A stretch of DNA of 64,000 nt from Gammaproteobacteria bacterium (GTDB lineage Bacteria; Pseudomonadota; Gammaproteobacteria; Steroidobacterales; UBA11654): the NCBI GenBank assembly GCA_002691465.1, contig NZHP01000036.1:1-64000 (forward strand), given 5' to 3'. Within the stretch, counting starts at the first letter, position 1; every line of letters begins with the position of its first letter. The translations under genes were made by a program, and so were the position numbers. Of the stretch, positions 29,676 to 39,523 are shown one piece after another. The notes beneath the pieces were generated by a model. It saw only the letters and a program-made list of their open reading frames with translations, was not told the origin of the DNA and did not search any database.

Positions 29676-30608
29676 CTAACCCGATGATTTTAAAATCTCA
29701 AAACATAGTGATTCAAAATTAATTCCTGCCTCTTTAGCTGACATCGGTACCAAACTATGTGTTGTCATTCCAGGAACTGTATTAATTTCAAGAATTACAG
29801 GTGAGCTATCGTCATCTAGAAAAAAATCAAGCCTACCCCATCCTTTGATATTAAATAAATTAAATGCCCTCTCACACTCGCTATTGATCGCATTTTCTAT
29901 TTCTGCATCTAATCCGCATGGACAAATATATTCGGTTTCATCACTCAAATATTTTGCATCATAGTCATAGAATTCGTGATTTTTTGCTTTGATTTTGATG
30001 ATTGGCAGTGCTTTGCCATTCAAAAATGTAGAAGTATATTCTTCACCTTGCATGAATTGTTCAGCGATAATCCAGTCATTGCTTTTTTCTATTTCAGAAA
30101 AACAGCTTGAATACTCTTCTTTATTTTCGATGATATAAATTCCAATGCTTGAACCTTCTGAGCATTGCTTCAACACGAATGGCTCTTTTAATTCTTTACT
30201 AATGTTTTCATATTCAGTGTTTGAATCTACAAGCATAAATTCAGGAGTTTTAAACCCATTAGATTTTAAGATTGATTTGGTAAAGTATTTATTCATCGTA
30301 ATTGAACAAGTGATGGGGTCACTGCCAGTATATTTTATATTCAACATATTGAGGATTGACTGCATCTTGCCATCTTCTCCATCAGAACCATGAAGAGCTA
30401 TCCATGCGTGCGTGACTTTTTCTGTTTTTAAAACCTCAATAAAAGGCTCAATGGTATCTATAAGGATTGCTTCAACTCCCTTAGATTTAAGCGATTCGAA
30501 TACAGCTTTGCCAGTTATAAGCGATATTTCCCTCTCAGAAGAACTTCCACCATAAAGCACTGCTACTTTTGAATAAGATTTTATTTCATCACTCATCATG
30601 CTCACCAA
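29676..30608 (-). CDS. ddl: D-alanine--D-alanine ligase
   Basis: VAVLYGGSSSEREISLITGKAV; HGSDGEDGKMQSILN; GRLDFFLDDDSSPVILEINTVPGMTTHSLVP. Confidence 0.96.
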   Translation of the reverse strand: MVSMMSDEIKSYSKVAVLYGGSSSEREISLITGKAVFESLKSKGVEAILIDTIEPFIEVLKTEKVTHAWIALHGSDGEDGKMQSILNMLNIKYTGSDPITCSITMNKYFTKSILKSNGFKTPEFMLVDSNTEYENISKELKEPFVLKQCSEGSSIGIYIIENKEEYSSCFSEIEKSNDWIIAEQFMQGEEYTSTFLNGKALPIIKIKAKNHEFYDYDAKYLSDETEYICPCGLDAEIENAINSECERAFNLFNIKGWGRLDFFLDDDSSPVILEINTVPGMTTHSLVPMSAKEAGINFESLCFEILKSSG

Positions 30609-31464
30609 TGATTCTGACCTCAGTATCCAGGTTTATTCCAAAGCGATCCTTAACAGTATTCTGAATATGATTAATTAGTGTTTCAATATCTTTGGCAGTT
30701 GCCTCTTTGTCATTAACAATAAAATTTGCATGTTTTTCTGAAACGGCACATCCTCCGATTCTAAAACCTTTTAGCCCAGATCTTTCGATGAGATCTCCAG
30801 CATGATTTCCATCTGGATTCTTGAAAACGGATCCGCATGTATTTTCAGTAAGCGGTTGGTGCTCTATTCGAGAATCCCTCAAGCTCTTTAGCTCTTCCAT
30901 TGTAGTTAGCCCTTTATATGGAAAGATCATCTCGCATGATAAGAACCAGAGTGGAAATGGGAAACTTACTGATCGATAAGAGATAGAAAATTCTTTCGGA
31001 TCCAAATGATGAATGTCACCATTACGATCAATAACCTCAACACTTTTAACAAATTCCCAAGTTTCATGGCCAAAACAACCCGCATTCATGGTAAGCGCGC
31101 CTCCTATTGATCCTGGTATTCCAGAAAAAAATGCGGCCGGTCCAAAATTATTCTTTGTTGCATGCATGGCTAATTCAAAACATGAAACGCCTGCCTCTAC
31201 CTTGCAATTAGATCTATCTAATAATTGAATACTATTAAAAGATTTCTTGGTTGAAATTACTGCACCTCTAACACCCCCATCCCTCACTAAAATATTTGTT
31301 CCATTTCCTAACCAGGTGATGCTGCAGTCATTTGACTTTAAAAATTCAGAAAGTTCATCTCGACTATTTGGACTAAAAAATATGTCAGCTTTACCTCCTA
31401 TTTTCCATGAAGTATGACTAGCTAACAGCTCATTTTGAACACAATTTTTTTTAAGGATAGTCAT
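30589..31464 (-). CDS. murB: UDP-N-acetylenolpyruvoylglucosamine reductase
   Basis: HTSWKIGGKADIFF; SGIPGSIGGALTMNAGCFGHE; TCGSVFKNPDGNHAGDLIERSGLKGFRIGGCAVSEKHANFIVN. Confidence 0.96.
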   Translation of the reverse strand: MTILKKNCVQNELLASHTSWKIGGKADIFFSPNSRDELSEFLKSNDCSITWLGNGTNILVRDGGVRGAVISTKKSFNSIQLLDRSNCKVEAGVSCFELAMHATKNNFGPAAFFSGIPGSIGGALTMNAGCFGHETWEFVKSVEVIDRNGDIHHLDPKEFSISYRSVSFPFPLWFLSCEMIFPYKGLTTMEELKSLRDSRIEHQPLTENTCGSVFKNPDGNHAGDLIERSGLKGFRIGGCAVSEKHANFIVNDKEATAKDIETLINHIQNTVKDRFGINLDTEVRIIGEHDE

Positions 31465-31491
31465 TAAATGGGAGGGCTAATGCCATTATTC

Positions 31492-32616
31492 TTAGCCACT
31501 AACTTCATCTGTGTCTCTCATCTTATAATTTTCGATCACGTCATAAGTAAAATTAACAGTATTTTCAGTTGAATGAAGGAATAGATCATCAAATGCTGAT
31601 TCACTCATTTTCTTCAGAATTTTTTTGTCCTCAGAGATTCTTTTGATTGTCTCTGCTAGATGTTCAGATGTAAGATTCTCATTATCGATTAAGACTGTCC
31701 CACCTTTCTCTTCTAAAAAACGGGCATTATAAAATTGATGATTATCCATAGCATGTGGATATGGGATCAAGATTGATGGAAGTCCGGTAGCGCTGAGCTC
31801 AGAAACAGTCATCGCTCCAGCTCTTCCAATAAATAGGTCTGCCCAATCGTATGCTGATCCTACATTTGGATCAAACTTTGATACTTTAGCGTCAATGCCA
31901 AGCTTACTGTATGACTCTTTAACTTCCTCATAATCTTGCTCTCCAGCATCATGCCTGACCTCTATATCGATGCATGTACTAACAAGTGATAATGCATTTG
32001 GAGCGCTCATATTTATAGATCTTGCGCCTTGGCTGCCCCCCATTATAAAAACTCTCAGTCTATCTGATTGCTCTCTTTGGTGAGTGCTTTTTTTTAAATC
32101 TAAAATATCTTGCCTTATTGGATTACCCAAGAATTTTAGATCAAATGGAAGACTAAATGGTTTCTCAAACCACCTATATGCACCTGGCAATCCTTGAATC
32201 CCAGCTGCAGCTCTAAAAAAAAGAAGAAATTTATTTACTCTTCCTACTACAGAGTTTTGTTCTTGAATGATCACACACACATCTCTGCCTCCAGCACGAC
32301 AAATTTCAGATGAAGCATATCCGCCCATTCCAAGAATCATGTCTGGTTTCATTTCTCTAACAAAATGTTTAACTTCTTTATCTATCCAGAAGCTCGATAA
32401 AAATTTTTTGTAAGTTGGGTAATCTTTTAGTTTTGACGGAAAATATTTCACTTGAAGGTCTTCAGATGCGAAGATCTTCTTCTCTATCTCATTTCCTGTT
32501 CCAACAATTAACACTTGATGCCCATCATTTTCATATTGATGAGCTAAAGCAATTGCAGGGTAAATATGGCCGCCAGTACCGCCAGTGGCAATAATAATTC
32601 TATATTTATCATCCAT
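31492..32616 (-). CDS. murG: UDP-GlcNAc:undecaprenyl-PP-MurNAc-pentapeptide GlcNAc transferase
   Basis: IIIATGGTGGHIYPAIALA; MGGSQGARSIN; DLFIGRAGAMTVSELSATGLPSILIPYPHAMDNHQFYNA. Confidence 0.97.
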   Translation of the reverse strand: MDDKYRIIIATGGTGGHIYPAIALAHQYENDGHQVLIVGTGNEIEKKIFASEDLQVKYFPSKLKDYPTYKKFLSSFWIDKEVKHFVREMKPDMILGMGGYASSEICRAGGRDVCVIIQEQNSVVGRVNKFLLFFRAAAGIQGLPGAYRWFEKPFSLPFDLKFLGNPIRQDILDLKKSTHQREQSDRLRVFIMGGSQGARSINMSAPNALSLVSTCIDIEVRHDAGEQDYEEVKESYSKLGIDAKVSKFDPNVGSAYDWADLFIGRAGAMTVSELSATGLPSILIPYPHAMDNHQFYNARFLEEKGGTVLIDNENLTSEHLAETIKRISEDKKILKKMSESAFDDLFLHSTENTVNFTYDVIENYKMRDTDEVSG

Positions 32617-33760
32617 TGGTTCTTAGATTCTTCTTTTGTCTGGGATTTTCATAACCAATTTTTAAGACAATTGCCAATGTAATCAATGTCATTAAAATAC
32701 TGCTGCTTCCATAACTAATCAGTGGCAAAGTTAATCCCTTAGTTGGCAGCATACCCATATTTACTCCCAAATTGATAATGACTTGCATTGCTAACCACAA
32801 ACCTATCGCCATACAGAGATAACTCTGAAAAACTCTCTTTGCATTCAATGCCATAAACCCGATTGCAAAGATTCGATATATCAAAAGACCATATAACAAT
32901 AAAAGCATCGTTGTGCCGACTAGACCAAGCTCTTCAGCGAATATTGCAAAGATAAAGTCTGTATGCGCTTCTGGTAAATAAAAAAGTTTTTGTAAGCTTT
33001 CACCAAGTCCTAAACCAAATAAACCTCCAGAACCAATTGCAATCAAAGAATTTGTAAGTTGATAGCCTGCTCCCAAAGGATCATTCCAAGGTTCAATAAA
33101 ATTCGTAAGTCTGGCCATTCTATATGGTGCAATATAGATTAAAATTGCGAACGCAGAAAAGAGAAGCAAAACTAAGACGACAAAATATCTCATCTTAAAG
33201 CCTGCTAGAAAAAAGAGACCAGCAGTAACAGATAAAATTATGACGGTTGAACCAAAATCAGGCTGAAGCAATAAAAGGAGGCACGCAGGAATGATAAAAA
33301 TCATGGGTTTAACAAAACTCATAAAATTGTCTTTAACATTTTCTTGCTGTCTATAACAATATCCTGCCATATACATCATCAATAACAATCTAGCTGGGTC
33401 AATCACCTGAATATTAGGTAGGCCTGGAATATCCAACCATCTCGTAGATCCATTTACAGTTTTACCTAGTTCTGGAATGAATACAGATAAAAGGAGAAGC
33501 AATGCTGTCAGTGCTAAAAATATTCCTAATTTTTCCCAAAGCTGTGTAGGTATTAAAAATGCTATGAAACCACCAAATAATCCTAGGGATATTGCGAATA
33601 ATTGCTTATTCACATACTCATATGGGTATCCCTCCTCTTTCATAGATAGAGGCATTGATGCTGAAGCTAGAATTACGATGCCACCAATTAATAAGAATGC
33701 AGTAGCTAAGAGGAAAAGACGATCATATGCTTCGCTTGATTCTATTGATGTGATGCCCAT
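32609..33760 (-). CDS. ftsW: SEDS glycosyltransferase FtsW
   Basis: ORF extends to 33820; start MGITSIESSEAYDRLF at 33760 abuts the mraY stop. LPEAHTDFIFAIFAEELGLVG; GMLPTKGLTLPLISYGSSSIL. Confidence 0.95.
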   Translation of the reverse strand: MGITSIESSEAYDRLFLLATAFLLIGGIVILASASMPLSMKEEGYPYEYVNKQLFAISLGLFGGFIAFLIPTQLWEKLGIFLALTALLLLLSVFIPELGKTVNGSTRWLDIPGLPNIQVIDPARLLLMMYMAGYCYRQQENVKDNFMSFVKPMIFIIPACLLLLLQPDFGSTVIILSVTAGLFFLAGFKMRYFVVLVLLLFSAFAILIYIAPYRMARLTNFIEPWNDPLGAGYQLTNSLIAIGSGGLFGLGLGESLQKLFYLPEAHTDFIFAIFAEELGLVGTTMLLLLYGLLIYRIFAIGFMALNAKRVFQSYLCMAIGLWLAMQVIINLGVNMGMLPTKGLTLPLISYGSSSILMTLITLAIVLKIGYENPRQKKNLRTNG

Positions 33761-33762
33761 TA

Positions 33763-34842
33763 TTATCTTATTTTGAGACTTGATAAGCCAATCAAGACAA
33801 GAAAAACTGTGATGATCCAAAACCTTACAATTACTTTGGGTTCAGCCCATCCTTTTAATTCAAAGTGATGGTGGATTGGAGCCATATTAAAAATTCTCTT
33901 TCCTCTCAGTTTAAATGAACCAACCTGAAGAACCACTGATAAAGTTTCCACGATAAAAATACCGCCCATGATAGCCAATACCAACTCCTGTTTGACGATC
34001 ACAGCAATCGTTCCAAGTATTCCACCAAGAGATACAGCGCCAACATCCCCCATAAAGATCTGAGCTGGATATGCGTTGAACCACAAAAATCCCAACCCAG
34101 CACCTGAGATGGCACAACAAAAAACAAAAACTTCCCCCGCATCTTGAAGAAAAGGCAAATCCAGATACTCAGCAAAGTTAAAATTGCCAGTCACATAAGC
34201 AAAAATTCCAAGAGCAATCGCAATCATTGAAACAGGCATGATTGCTAAACCATCCAATCCATCGGTTAGATTAACTGCATTGCTTGAGCCAACAATCACA
34301 AAAATTGCAAAGGGAAGAAAGAGCCAACCTAAATCAAGGCGAAAATTATTTGTAAAAGGGATCAGTACTTCTGAGCTGAGTACACTGCTCCCTTGTCCCA
34401 AAAGATAATAAGTGGATGAAGCTGCGACAATAAACTGCAAAATTAATTTTGTTTTCGCAGACATGCCTTTTTTACTTTTTTTAAGCTTTGTGAAATCATC
34501 AATAAATCCGATCATTCCAAAAGAAATGATCGAAGCAATAAGAACTAAATTATAAACATTACTCAAGTCTGACCATATAAGAACACTGACAACAATCGAA
34601 AGGATAATCATGAGTCCGCCCATTGTGGGAGTCCCGCCCTTTGAAGAGTGACTAGATGGGCCATCGGTTCTGATTGTCTCTCCAATTTTTTTGCCCTGAA
34701 GTGCTGCTATGATCTTGGGTCCAAATAAGAAGGAAATAATGAGTGCTGTTAATGCAGCTAGAATACCCCTAGTTGTAATATAGGTAAAAGCATTAAGTGG
34801 AGAAAACCACTCGATCAAATTTTCAGAAAAATATAAAAACAT
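33763..34842 (-). CDS. mraY: Phospho-N-acetylmuramoyl-pentapeptide-transferase
   Basis: GKKIGETIRTDGPSSHSSKGGTPTMGG; NAVNLTDGLDGLA; MAPIHHHFELKGWAEPKVIVRFWI. Confidence 0.98.
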   Translation of the reverse strand: MFLYFSENLIEWFSPLNAFTYITTRGILAALTALIISFLFGPKIIAALQGKKIGETIRTDGPSSHSSKGGTPTMGGLMIILSIVVSVLIWSDLSNVYNLVLIASIISFGMIGFIDDFTKLKKSKKGMSAKTKLILQFIVAASSTYYLLGQGSSVLSSEVLIPFTNNFRLDLGWLFLPFAIFVIVGSSNAVNLTDGLDGLAIMPVSMIAIALGIFAYVTGNFNFAEYLDLPFLQDAGEVFVFCCAISGAGLGFLWFNAYPAQIFMGDVGAVSLGGILGTIAVIVKQELVLAIMGGIFIVETLSVVLQVGSFKLRGKRIFNMAPIHHHFELKGWAEPKVIVRFWIITVFLVLIGLSSLKIR

Positions 34843-34904
34843 GATTACTCCCTTAATGTTTCCTAAAAATCATTGTCGTTAGATTAACACTTATCACATT
34901 AAAA

Positions 34905-36575
34905 TTATTTATCATCTGGAGCTATTCCCAGAAGCCTAAGAGTGTGTGAACCTATTTCAGAAAAAACAGGCGCTGCGACTTGTCCTCCATAATATTCTTT
35001 CCCTCCTGGCTCATTAACAATGACTGCAATTGCTATCTTTGGTTTTGTCAGTGGTGCGACACCAACAAATAAAGCATTGTGTTTATTTGAAGAGTAGTTT
35101 TCAGCAGCAATTTGTGCTGTACCAGTTTTACCGCCAATACGATATCCATTGATTTTTGCTCGAGGAGCTCCTCTTATAGCGACATTTTCAAGCATTGAAA
35201 GTATCTCATTAGAAGTTTTTTCTGAGAGAACGCGATCACCATCTAATTTTTCATCTTCAATCTTTTTCAAAGTAATGGGTTTCCTGATTCCACCATTCGC
35301 TAAAGCTGCATATGCCCCTGCAAGTTGGATCAGGCTGATGTCAACATTGTACCCATATGATAGAGAAGCAATCATACCCTCTCTCCATCGACTACATTGA
35401 TAGTCCAAAGTGCCAGACGCTTCACCTGGAAAACCAGAAGATGTGACTTGACCAAATCCAAGACTATTAAAGAATGTGAATAAATCACATGGGTCAATCT
35501 CCAAGGCAATTTTTGAGATTCCTGTATTGCTCGATTTTATCAGCACTTCTTCCATTGTTAGCAAACCATGATCTCTAGGGTCTTTAATTGTTCTGGCACC
35601 AATTTTATATGCAGATGTATCTACAACAGCTTCTGGCTCAAAAATCTTATAGTTTAGAGCTGCGGCCATTGTCAGTGTTTTAAAAGTTGAACCAGGCTCA
35701 AACTTATCTGTGATTGCTTTATTTTTATATATTTTTGGAGTTCTATTTTTTGAAAAAGAAAGATCTCCAGCTGGCTGATTTGAAATCGCTAGAATCTCAC
35801 CAGTAGTGACATCCATTACAACAACAGACCCTCCCTTTGCATTATTTTTTTCAATTCCTGACTTCAAAGCTTGATGAGCAAAATGTTGTATCTTTATATC
35901 TATGCTTGAATAAAAATCCTCGCCTATTAGGGGATCACTAATGATCTCTATATCAGCAATACTATTTTGATGCACATCTGTCAGTGTTTTCTTCAAACCA
36001 TTCGTTCCAGAGAGGCCCTTGTTTAAGGCATACTCTAAACCCTCTTGCCCGCTGCCCTCGCTATCGGTAAACCCCAATAAATGAGATGCAGTTTCTCCGC
36101 TGGGGTAAAACCTCTTATAAAAGGTCTCAAGCCATATATAATTTCCAAAATTGTCTCCACGAATAATTTCTACATCTGATTTCCTTAATTCTCTCTTAAG
36201 CACAAAATATCTTTTGCTGCTCCTCTTTCTTATTTCTGCATCAATCTCTCTTGCAGGCTTGGAGATTATTTTTGATAGTGAGTTCAATAGCTGAGGGTAG
36301 CTGTCCTTTATAAGCAGAGTTTTTGGATCAACAATCAATCTATACACGGGGATACTCACCGCGAGTGGGATGCCATTTCTATCATAGATGCTCCCTCTGT
36401 TTGCAGGTATATTTTTATATTTAATATGCTTCTTGTCACCTTCTGTATTAAGAAAATCAGACTCAAGGTACTGCAAATAAAAAGAACGAGCGAATAGGCC
36501 TAGAAGCATGGCTGATATCAGACATAATAAGAATATAAACCTTGATTTAATTAATCCTTTCTCAGTTTGCTTCAT
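34905..36575 (-). CDS. ftsI: Peptidoglycan transpeptidase FtsI (PBP3)
   Basis: RGSIYDRNGIPLAVS; EPGSTFKTLTM; SSNTGISK; GGKTGTAQIA. Confidence 0.96.
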   Translation of the reverse strand: MKQTEKGLIKSRFIFLLCLISAMLLGLFARSFYLQYLESDFLNTEGDKKHIKYKNIPANRGSIYDRNGIPLAVSIPVYRLIVDPKTLLIKDSYPQLLNSLSKIISKPAREIDAEIRKRSSKRYFVLKRELRKSDVEIIRGDNFGNYIWLETFYKRFYPSGETASHLLGFTDSEGSGQEGLEYALNKGLSGTNGLKKTLTDVHQNSIADIEIISDPLIGEDFYSSIDIKIQHFAHQALKSGIEKNNAKGGSVVVMDVTTGEILAISNQPAGDLSFSKNRTPKIYKNKAITDKFEPGSTFKTLTMAAALNYKIFEPEAVVDTSAYKIGARTIKDPRDHGLLTMEEVLIKSSNTGISKIALEIDPCDLFTFFNSLGFGQVTSSGFPGEASGTLDYQCSRWREGMIASLSYGYNVDISLIQLAGAYAALANGGIRKPITLKKIEDEKLDGDRVLSEKTSNEILSMLENVAIRGAPRAKINGYRIGGKTGTAQIAAENYSSNKHNALFVGVAPLTKPKIAIAVIVNEPGGKEYYGGQVAAPVFSEIGSHTLRLLGIAPDDK

Positions 36576-36852
36576 GTTTTTTTAATAAATTTATTTTCCT
36601 AGAGTCAGGAAGTATCATTCCGGCTTTTTCTGTAGCCGTCCCTCCAATTTTTTGTCCCGACGAAAATGCTGAATAATCTAGCTGAAGTTCCCTCCACTCC
36701 ATTTCGAGCCTTTGAGTTTCTGAGACAATAATTTGATATTCCTGAAATAGATTCCTTTTGTTAAAGTGCAACTGAACCTCATATAAGCCTGATAAGCAAA
36801 CAGTCAGATACCATAAAAAGAGCCATTTATAGTTAATATTTTTTGTCTTCAT
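36562..36852 (-). CDS. ftsL: Cell division protein FtsL
   Basis: Short single-TM protein with helical segment between rsmH and ftsI. Confidence 0.85.
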   Translation of the reverse strand: MKTKNINYKWLFLWYLTVCLSGLYEVQLHFNKRNLFQEYQIIVSETQRLEMEWRELQLDYSAFSSGQKIGGTATEKAGMILPDSRKINLLKKHEAN

Positions 36853-37784
36853 TTTATTCTCTCAACTACTCTAAGCACGGCACTCCTTGACCGTGGATTG
36901 AGATTTATTTCTTCATCGCTCGGCTTTATAGCCTTAGATACGAGCTTAAATGATGAGTCATCTGCTAGGTTTGGAAGCTTAGATAATCTTGGGTCTCTTC
37001 GAGAATGATCCCTGAAGAATCGTTTAACCATTCTATCCTCTAATGAATGGAAACTAATGATGCAAGCCCTTCCACCTATTTTTAGATGTTTTGAAATGAA
37101 ATCCAAGAGTAACTCTAGCTCTTCGAGTTCATTATTGATGAATATCCTTATTGCTTGAAATGTTTTTGTTGCTGGATGCTTCTTATCATTAAATCTTCTC
37201 GGAACTTCTTCAAGGAGAATTTCAGCAAGTTCTTTTGTTGACTCGATTTTAATATTCTTTCTAGCCTCAACAATTGCTTTAGCAATTCTTTTTGCTTTTT
37301 TTTCTTCACCATATTTCCAGAGAACGCTTGAAATTTCTTTTTCTGAAGCATTGCTCAACCAACTCGATGCGTCTTCGCCTATATTTTGATTCATTCTCAT
37401 ATCAAGAGGACCGTCTTTCATGAAGCTGAAACCTCTTTTTGGATTATTTAACTGATACGATGAAACTCCAATATCAGCAAGTATTCCATCATAATTATTT
37501 GTACTAAATAATTTATCCAGTTGACTAAAACGAGCCTGATGGATGCTGATTCGCTGCTCAGATTTAAATTTTGATTTCAAATAACTTATAGCTTCGGGAT
37601 CTTGATCTGATGCAACGAGTGAGCCATCAACTAATTGCTCTAAAATAGCAGAAGAGTGTCCTCCAAAGCCTGATGTCGCATCTAGATAATTCCCATTTCT
37701 TCTAATTAAAAGGTGCTGAATAACTTCCTCAGTTAATACTGGGATATGAAATGATTCATTGATCATGGTGTTTGCCGAAATCAA
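36849..37784 (-). CDS. rsmH: 16S rRNA (cytosine1402-N4)-methyltransferase (start may be ATG at 37766)
   Basis: HIPVLTEEVIQHL...YLDATSGFGGHSSAIL; RGFSFMKDGPLDMRMN; ISFHSLEDRMVKRFFRDHSR. The 37784 start is TTG; MINESFHIPV begins at 37766. Confidence 0.96.
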   Translation of the reverse strand: MISANTMINESFHIPVLTEEVIQHLLIRRNGNYLDATSGFGGHSSAILEQLVDGSLVASDQDPEAISYLKSKFKSEQRISIHQARFSQLDKLFSTNNYDGILADIGVSSYQLNNPKRGFSFMKDGPLDMRMNQNIGEDASSWLSNASEKEISSVLWKYGEEKKAKRIAKAIVEARKNIKIESTKELAEILLEEVPRRFNDKKHPATKTFQAIRIFINNELEELELLLDFISKHLKIGGRACIISFHSLEDRMVKRFFRDHSRRDPRLSKLPNLADDSSFKLVSKAIKPSDEEINLNPRSRSAVLRVVERIK

Positions 37785-38956
37785 AAATCTAGGTCAGGAT
37801 CTTGTCTTCTTAAAAAACGAGGTATATCCAGTAACTTTTCGTCATGCTCATCAGGTTGCTTTGTTTTTTCTAGGCTTTCGAACATGTCTTGGGTTGTTTG
37901 CTGTTTCAATCCATTTCTAGCTGTAATAGGACGATCCAAATCATCAAAGGATCTTTCTCGATCTTGCTCTTTAGTATCATCTGTTCTGAGAGCATTCAGA
38001 CCTGTAGCAACCAATGTCACTCTTATGCTGTCATTCTCCAAATCGCTTGATAATGCAGTACCAACAATCACTTTTGATTTTTCGGCTGCATAGCTCTGAG
38101 CAATGTCGCCAATTTGGTTAAACTCCGAAATCTCTAGATCCGTTCCTACTGTGACATTAAGCAGTATTCCGGAGGCTCCCTCCAAATTGATCTCTTCCAA
38201 TAAAGGGCTCTTAACTGCTTTCTCAATGGCAAGTCTTGCTCTATCCGGCCCCGATGCAATTGCTGAGCCCATAATGCTTCGCCCTTTTTTGCCCATCACT
38301 GCTTTTACATCAGCAAAATCAAGATTAATAACTCCTGGAACAGTTATTAATTCAGCAATACCCTGAACTGAATTTAGAAGAACATCATTTGCCGCATCAA
38401 ATGCTTTAAAAACTGTAATTTTTTTACCCAATGACTCCAAACGATCATTCGGAATAACAATTAGAGAGTCAACATGCTCCTCAAGACTCCTTAGCCCCTG
38501 TTCTGCGAGAGAAGATCTTTCGTCACCCTCCCACTTAAATGGTTTGGTAACAACGCCAACTGTTAAAATCCCCATCTCTTTTGCAATTTTTGCAATCACT
38601 GGGCTGGCTCCTGTGCCAGTGCCACCTCCAAATCCTGCTGTTATGAATAACATATCGGTATCAGAGAGTACTGATTTTATAGATTCGGCTGCCTCTTCAG
38701 CAGAGGCTTTTCCAATCTCTGGATTCATTCCAGCGCCTAATCCTTTTGAGGTTTCAACTCCAAGCTGAATCTTTTCTTCAGCAGGTGAGGATGAAAGATC
38801 CTGTGTATCTGTATTTGCACAAAGAAAATTTACACCTTGAATACCTTGACTGATCATATGATTGACTGCATTTCCGCCTCCTCCACCAACACCAATGACT
38901 TTTATATTGGCCCTTTGGCTATCTGTATCCATTAATTCAAAAGCAAATTCACCCAT
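37781..38956 (-). CDS. ftsZ: Cell division GTPase FtsZ, located between mraZ and rsmH
   Basis: IKVIGVGGGGGNAVNHMI; FITAGFGGGTGTGASPVIA; C-terminal tail LLDIPRFLRRQ. Confidence 0.98.
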   Translation of the reverse strand: MGEFAFELMDTDSQRANIKVIGVGGGGGNAVNHMISQGIQGVNFLCANTDTQDLSSSPAEEKIQLGVETSKGLGAGMNPEIGKASAEEAAESIKSVLSDTDMLFITAGFGGGTGTGASPVIAKIAKEMGILTVGVVTKPFKWEGDERSSLAEQGLRSLEEHVDSLIVIPNDRLESLGKKITVFKAFDAANDVLLNSVQGIAELITVPGVINLDFADVKAVMGKKGRSIMGSAIASGPDRARLAIEKAVKSPLLEEINLEGASGILLNVTVGTDLEISEFNQIGDIAQSYAAEKSKVIVGTALSSDLENDSIRVTLVATGLNALRTDDTKEQDRERSFDDLDRPITARNGLKQQTTQDMFESLEKTKQPDEHDEKLLDIPRFLRRQDPDLDF

Positions 38957-38967
38957 ATGTATTCTGC

Positions 38968-39414
38968 CTAAATTGAAATATCTCTCAGTTGTTCGGTTAG
39001 TGCGAGATCACTTTTTTTCAGCCATAAATCTCTCGACTGATTCCATGATTGATAGTTCCATATTTCAAAGCGTTGGCCTTGGCCTATGAACATGGCTGAT
39101 TTTTTTATGCCTGAAAATTCTCTTAATTCTACCGGTACTAAGATCCTATTGTGACTATCTAAAACTAACTCACTGGCATGCCCAACCATTAAGCGTTGAA
39201 GCATCCTGCTAGATTTATCAAGTGAAGGGAGCTCCATAATTGTTTTTTCAATTTTGAGCCAAATCTTTTTTGGATATAAAAGTAGACATTGATCAATATC
39301 AATAGTGCATATGAGCTCATTAGAGCCATATTTTGAGAGTTCCGATCGATACTTTGTAGGAATGGATATCCGTCCCTTAGTATCTAAACTAATTTTATTC
39401 AATCCTCTAAACAT
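38968..39414 (-). CDS. mraZ: Transcriptional regulator MraZ
   Basis: ORF extends to 39486; MFRGLNKISLDTKGRISIPTKYR at 39414 is the likely start. AbrB-like duplicated domain. Confidence 0.93.
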   Translation of the reverse strand: MFRGLNKISLDTKGRISIPTKYRSELSKYGSNELICTIDIDQCLLLYPKKIWLKIEKTIMELPSLDKSSRMLQRLMVGHASELVLDSHNRILVPVELREFSGIKKSAMFIGQGQRFEIWNYQSWNQSRDLWLKKSDLALTEQLRDISI

Positions 39415-39443
39415 TATGTTTATCAGTAAGATCAAGCGTTTTA

Positions 39444-39458
39444 TCCCACTTTTTACCA
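39444..39458 (-). promoter_or_regulatory. Candidate MraZ box upstream of mraZ-ftsZ
   Basis: Minus strand reads TGGTA-AAAAG-TGGGA, two TGGnn units with a 5-nt spacer, as in the described MraZ repeats; 30 bp upstream of the mraZ ATG. Confidence 0.5.
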
Positions 39459-39523
39459 CTAATAGACAACTATAGTTTATATACAAATGATGTCAATAGA
39501 TAAAAGAGATAATTAGAGGATAT

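Noticed and set aside
38103-38366. Several plus-strand ORFs across ftsZ (37884, 38103, 38544, 38862)
   Set aside because: Antisense shadows of ftsZ.
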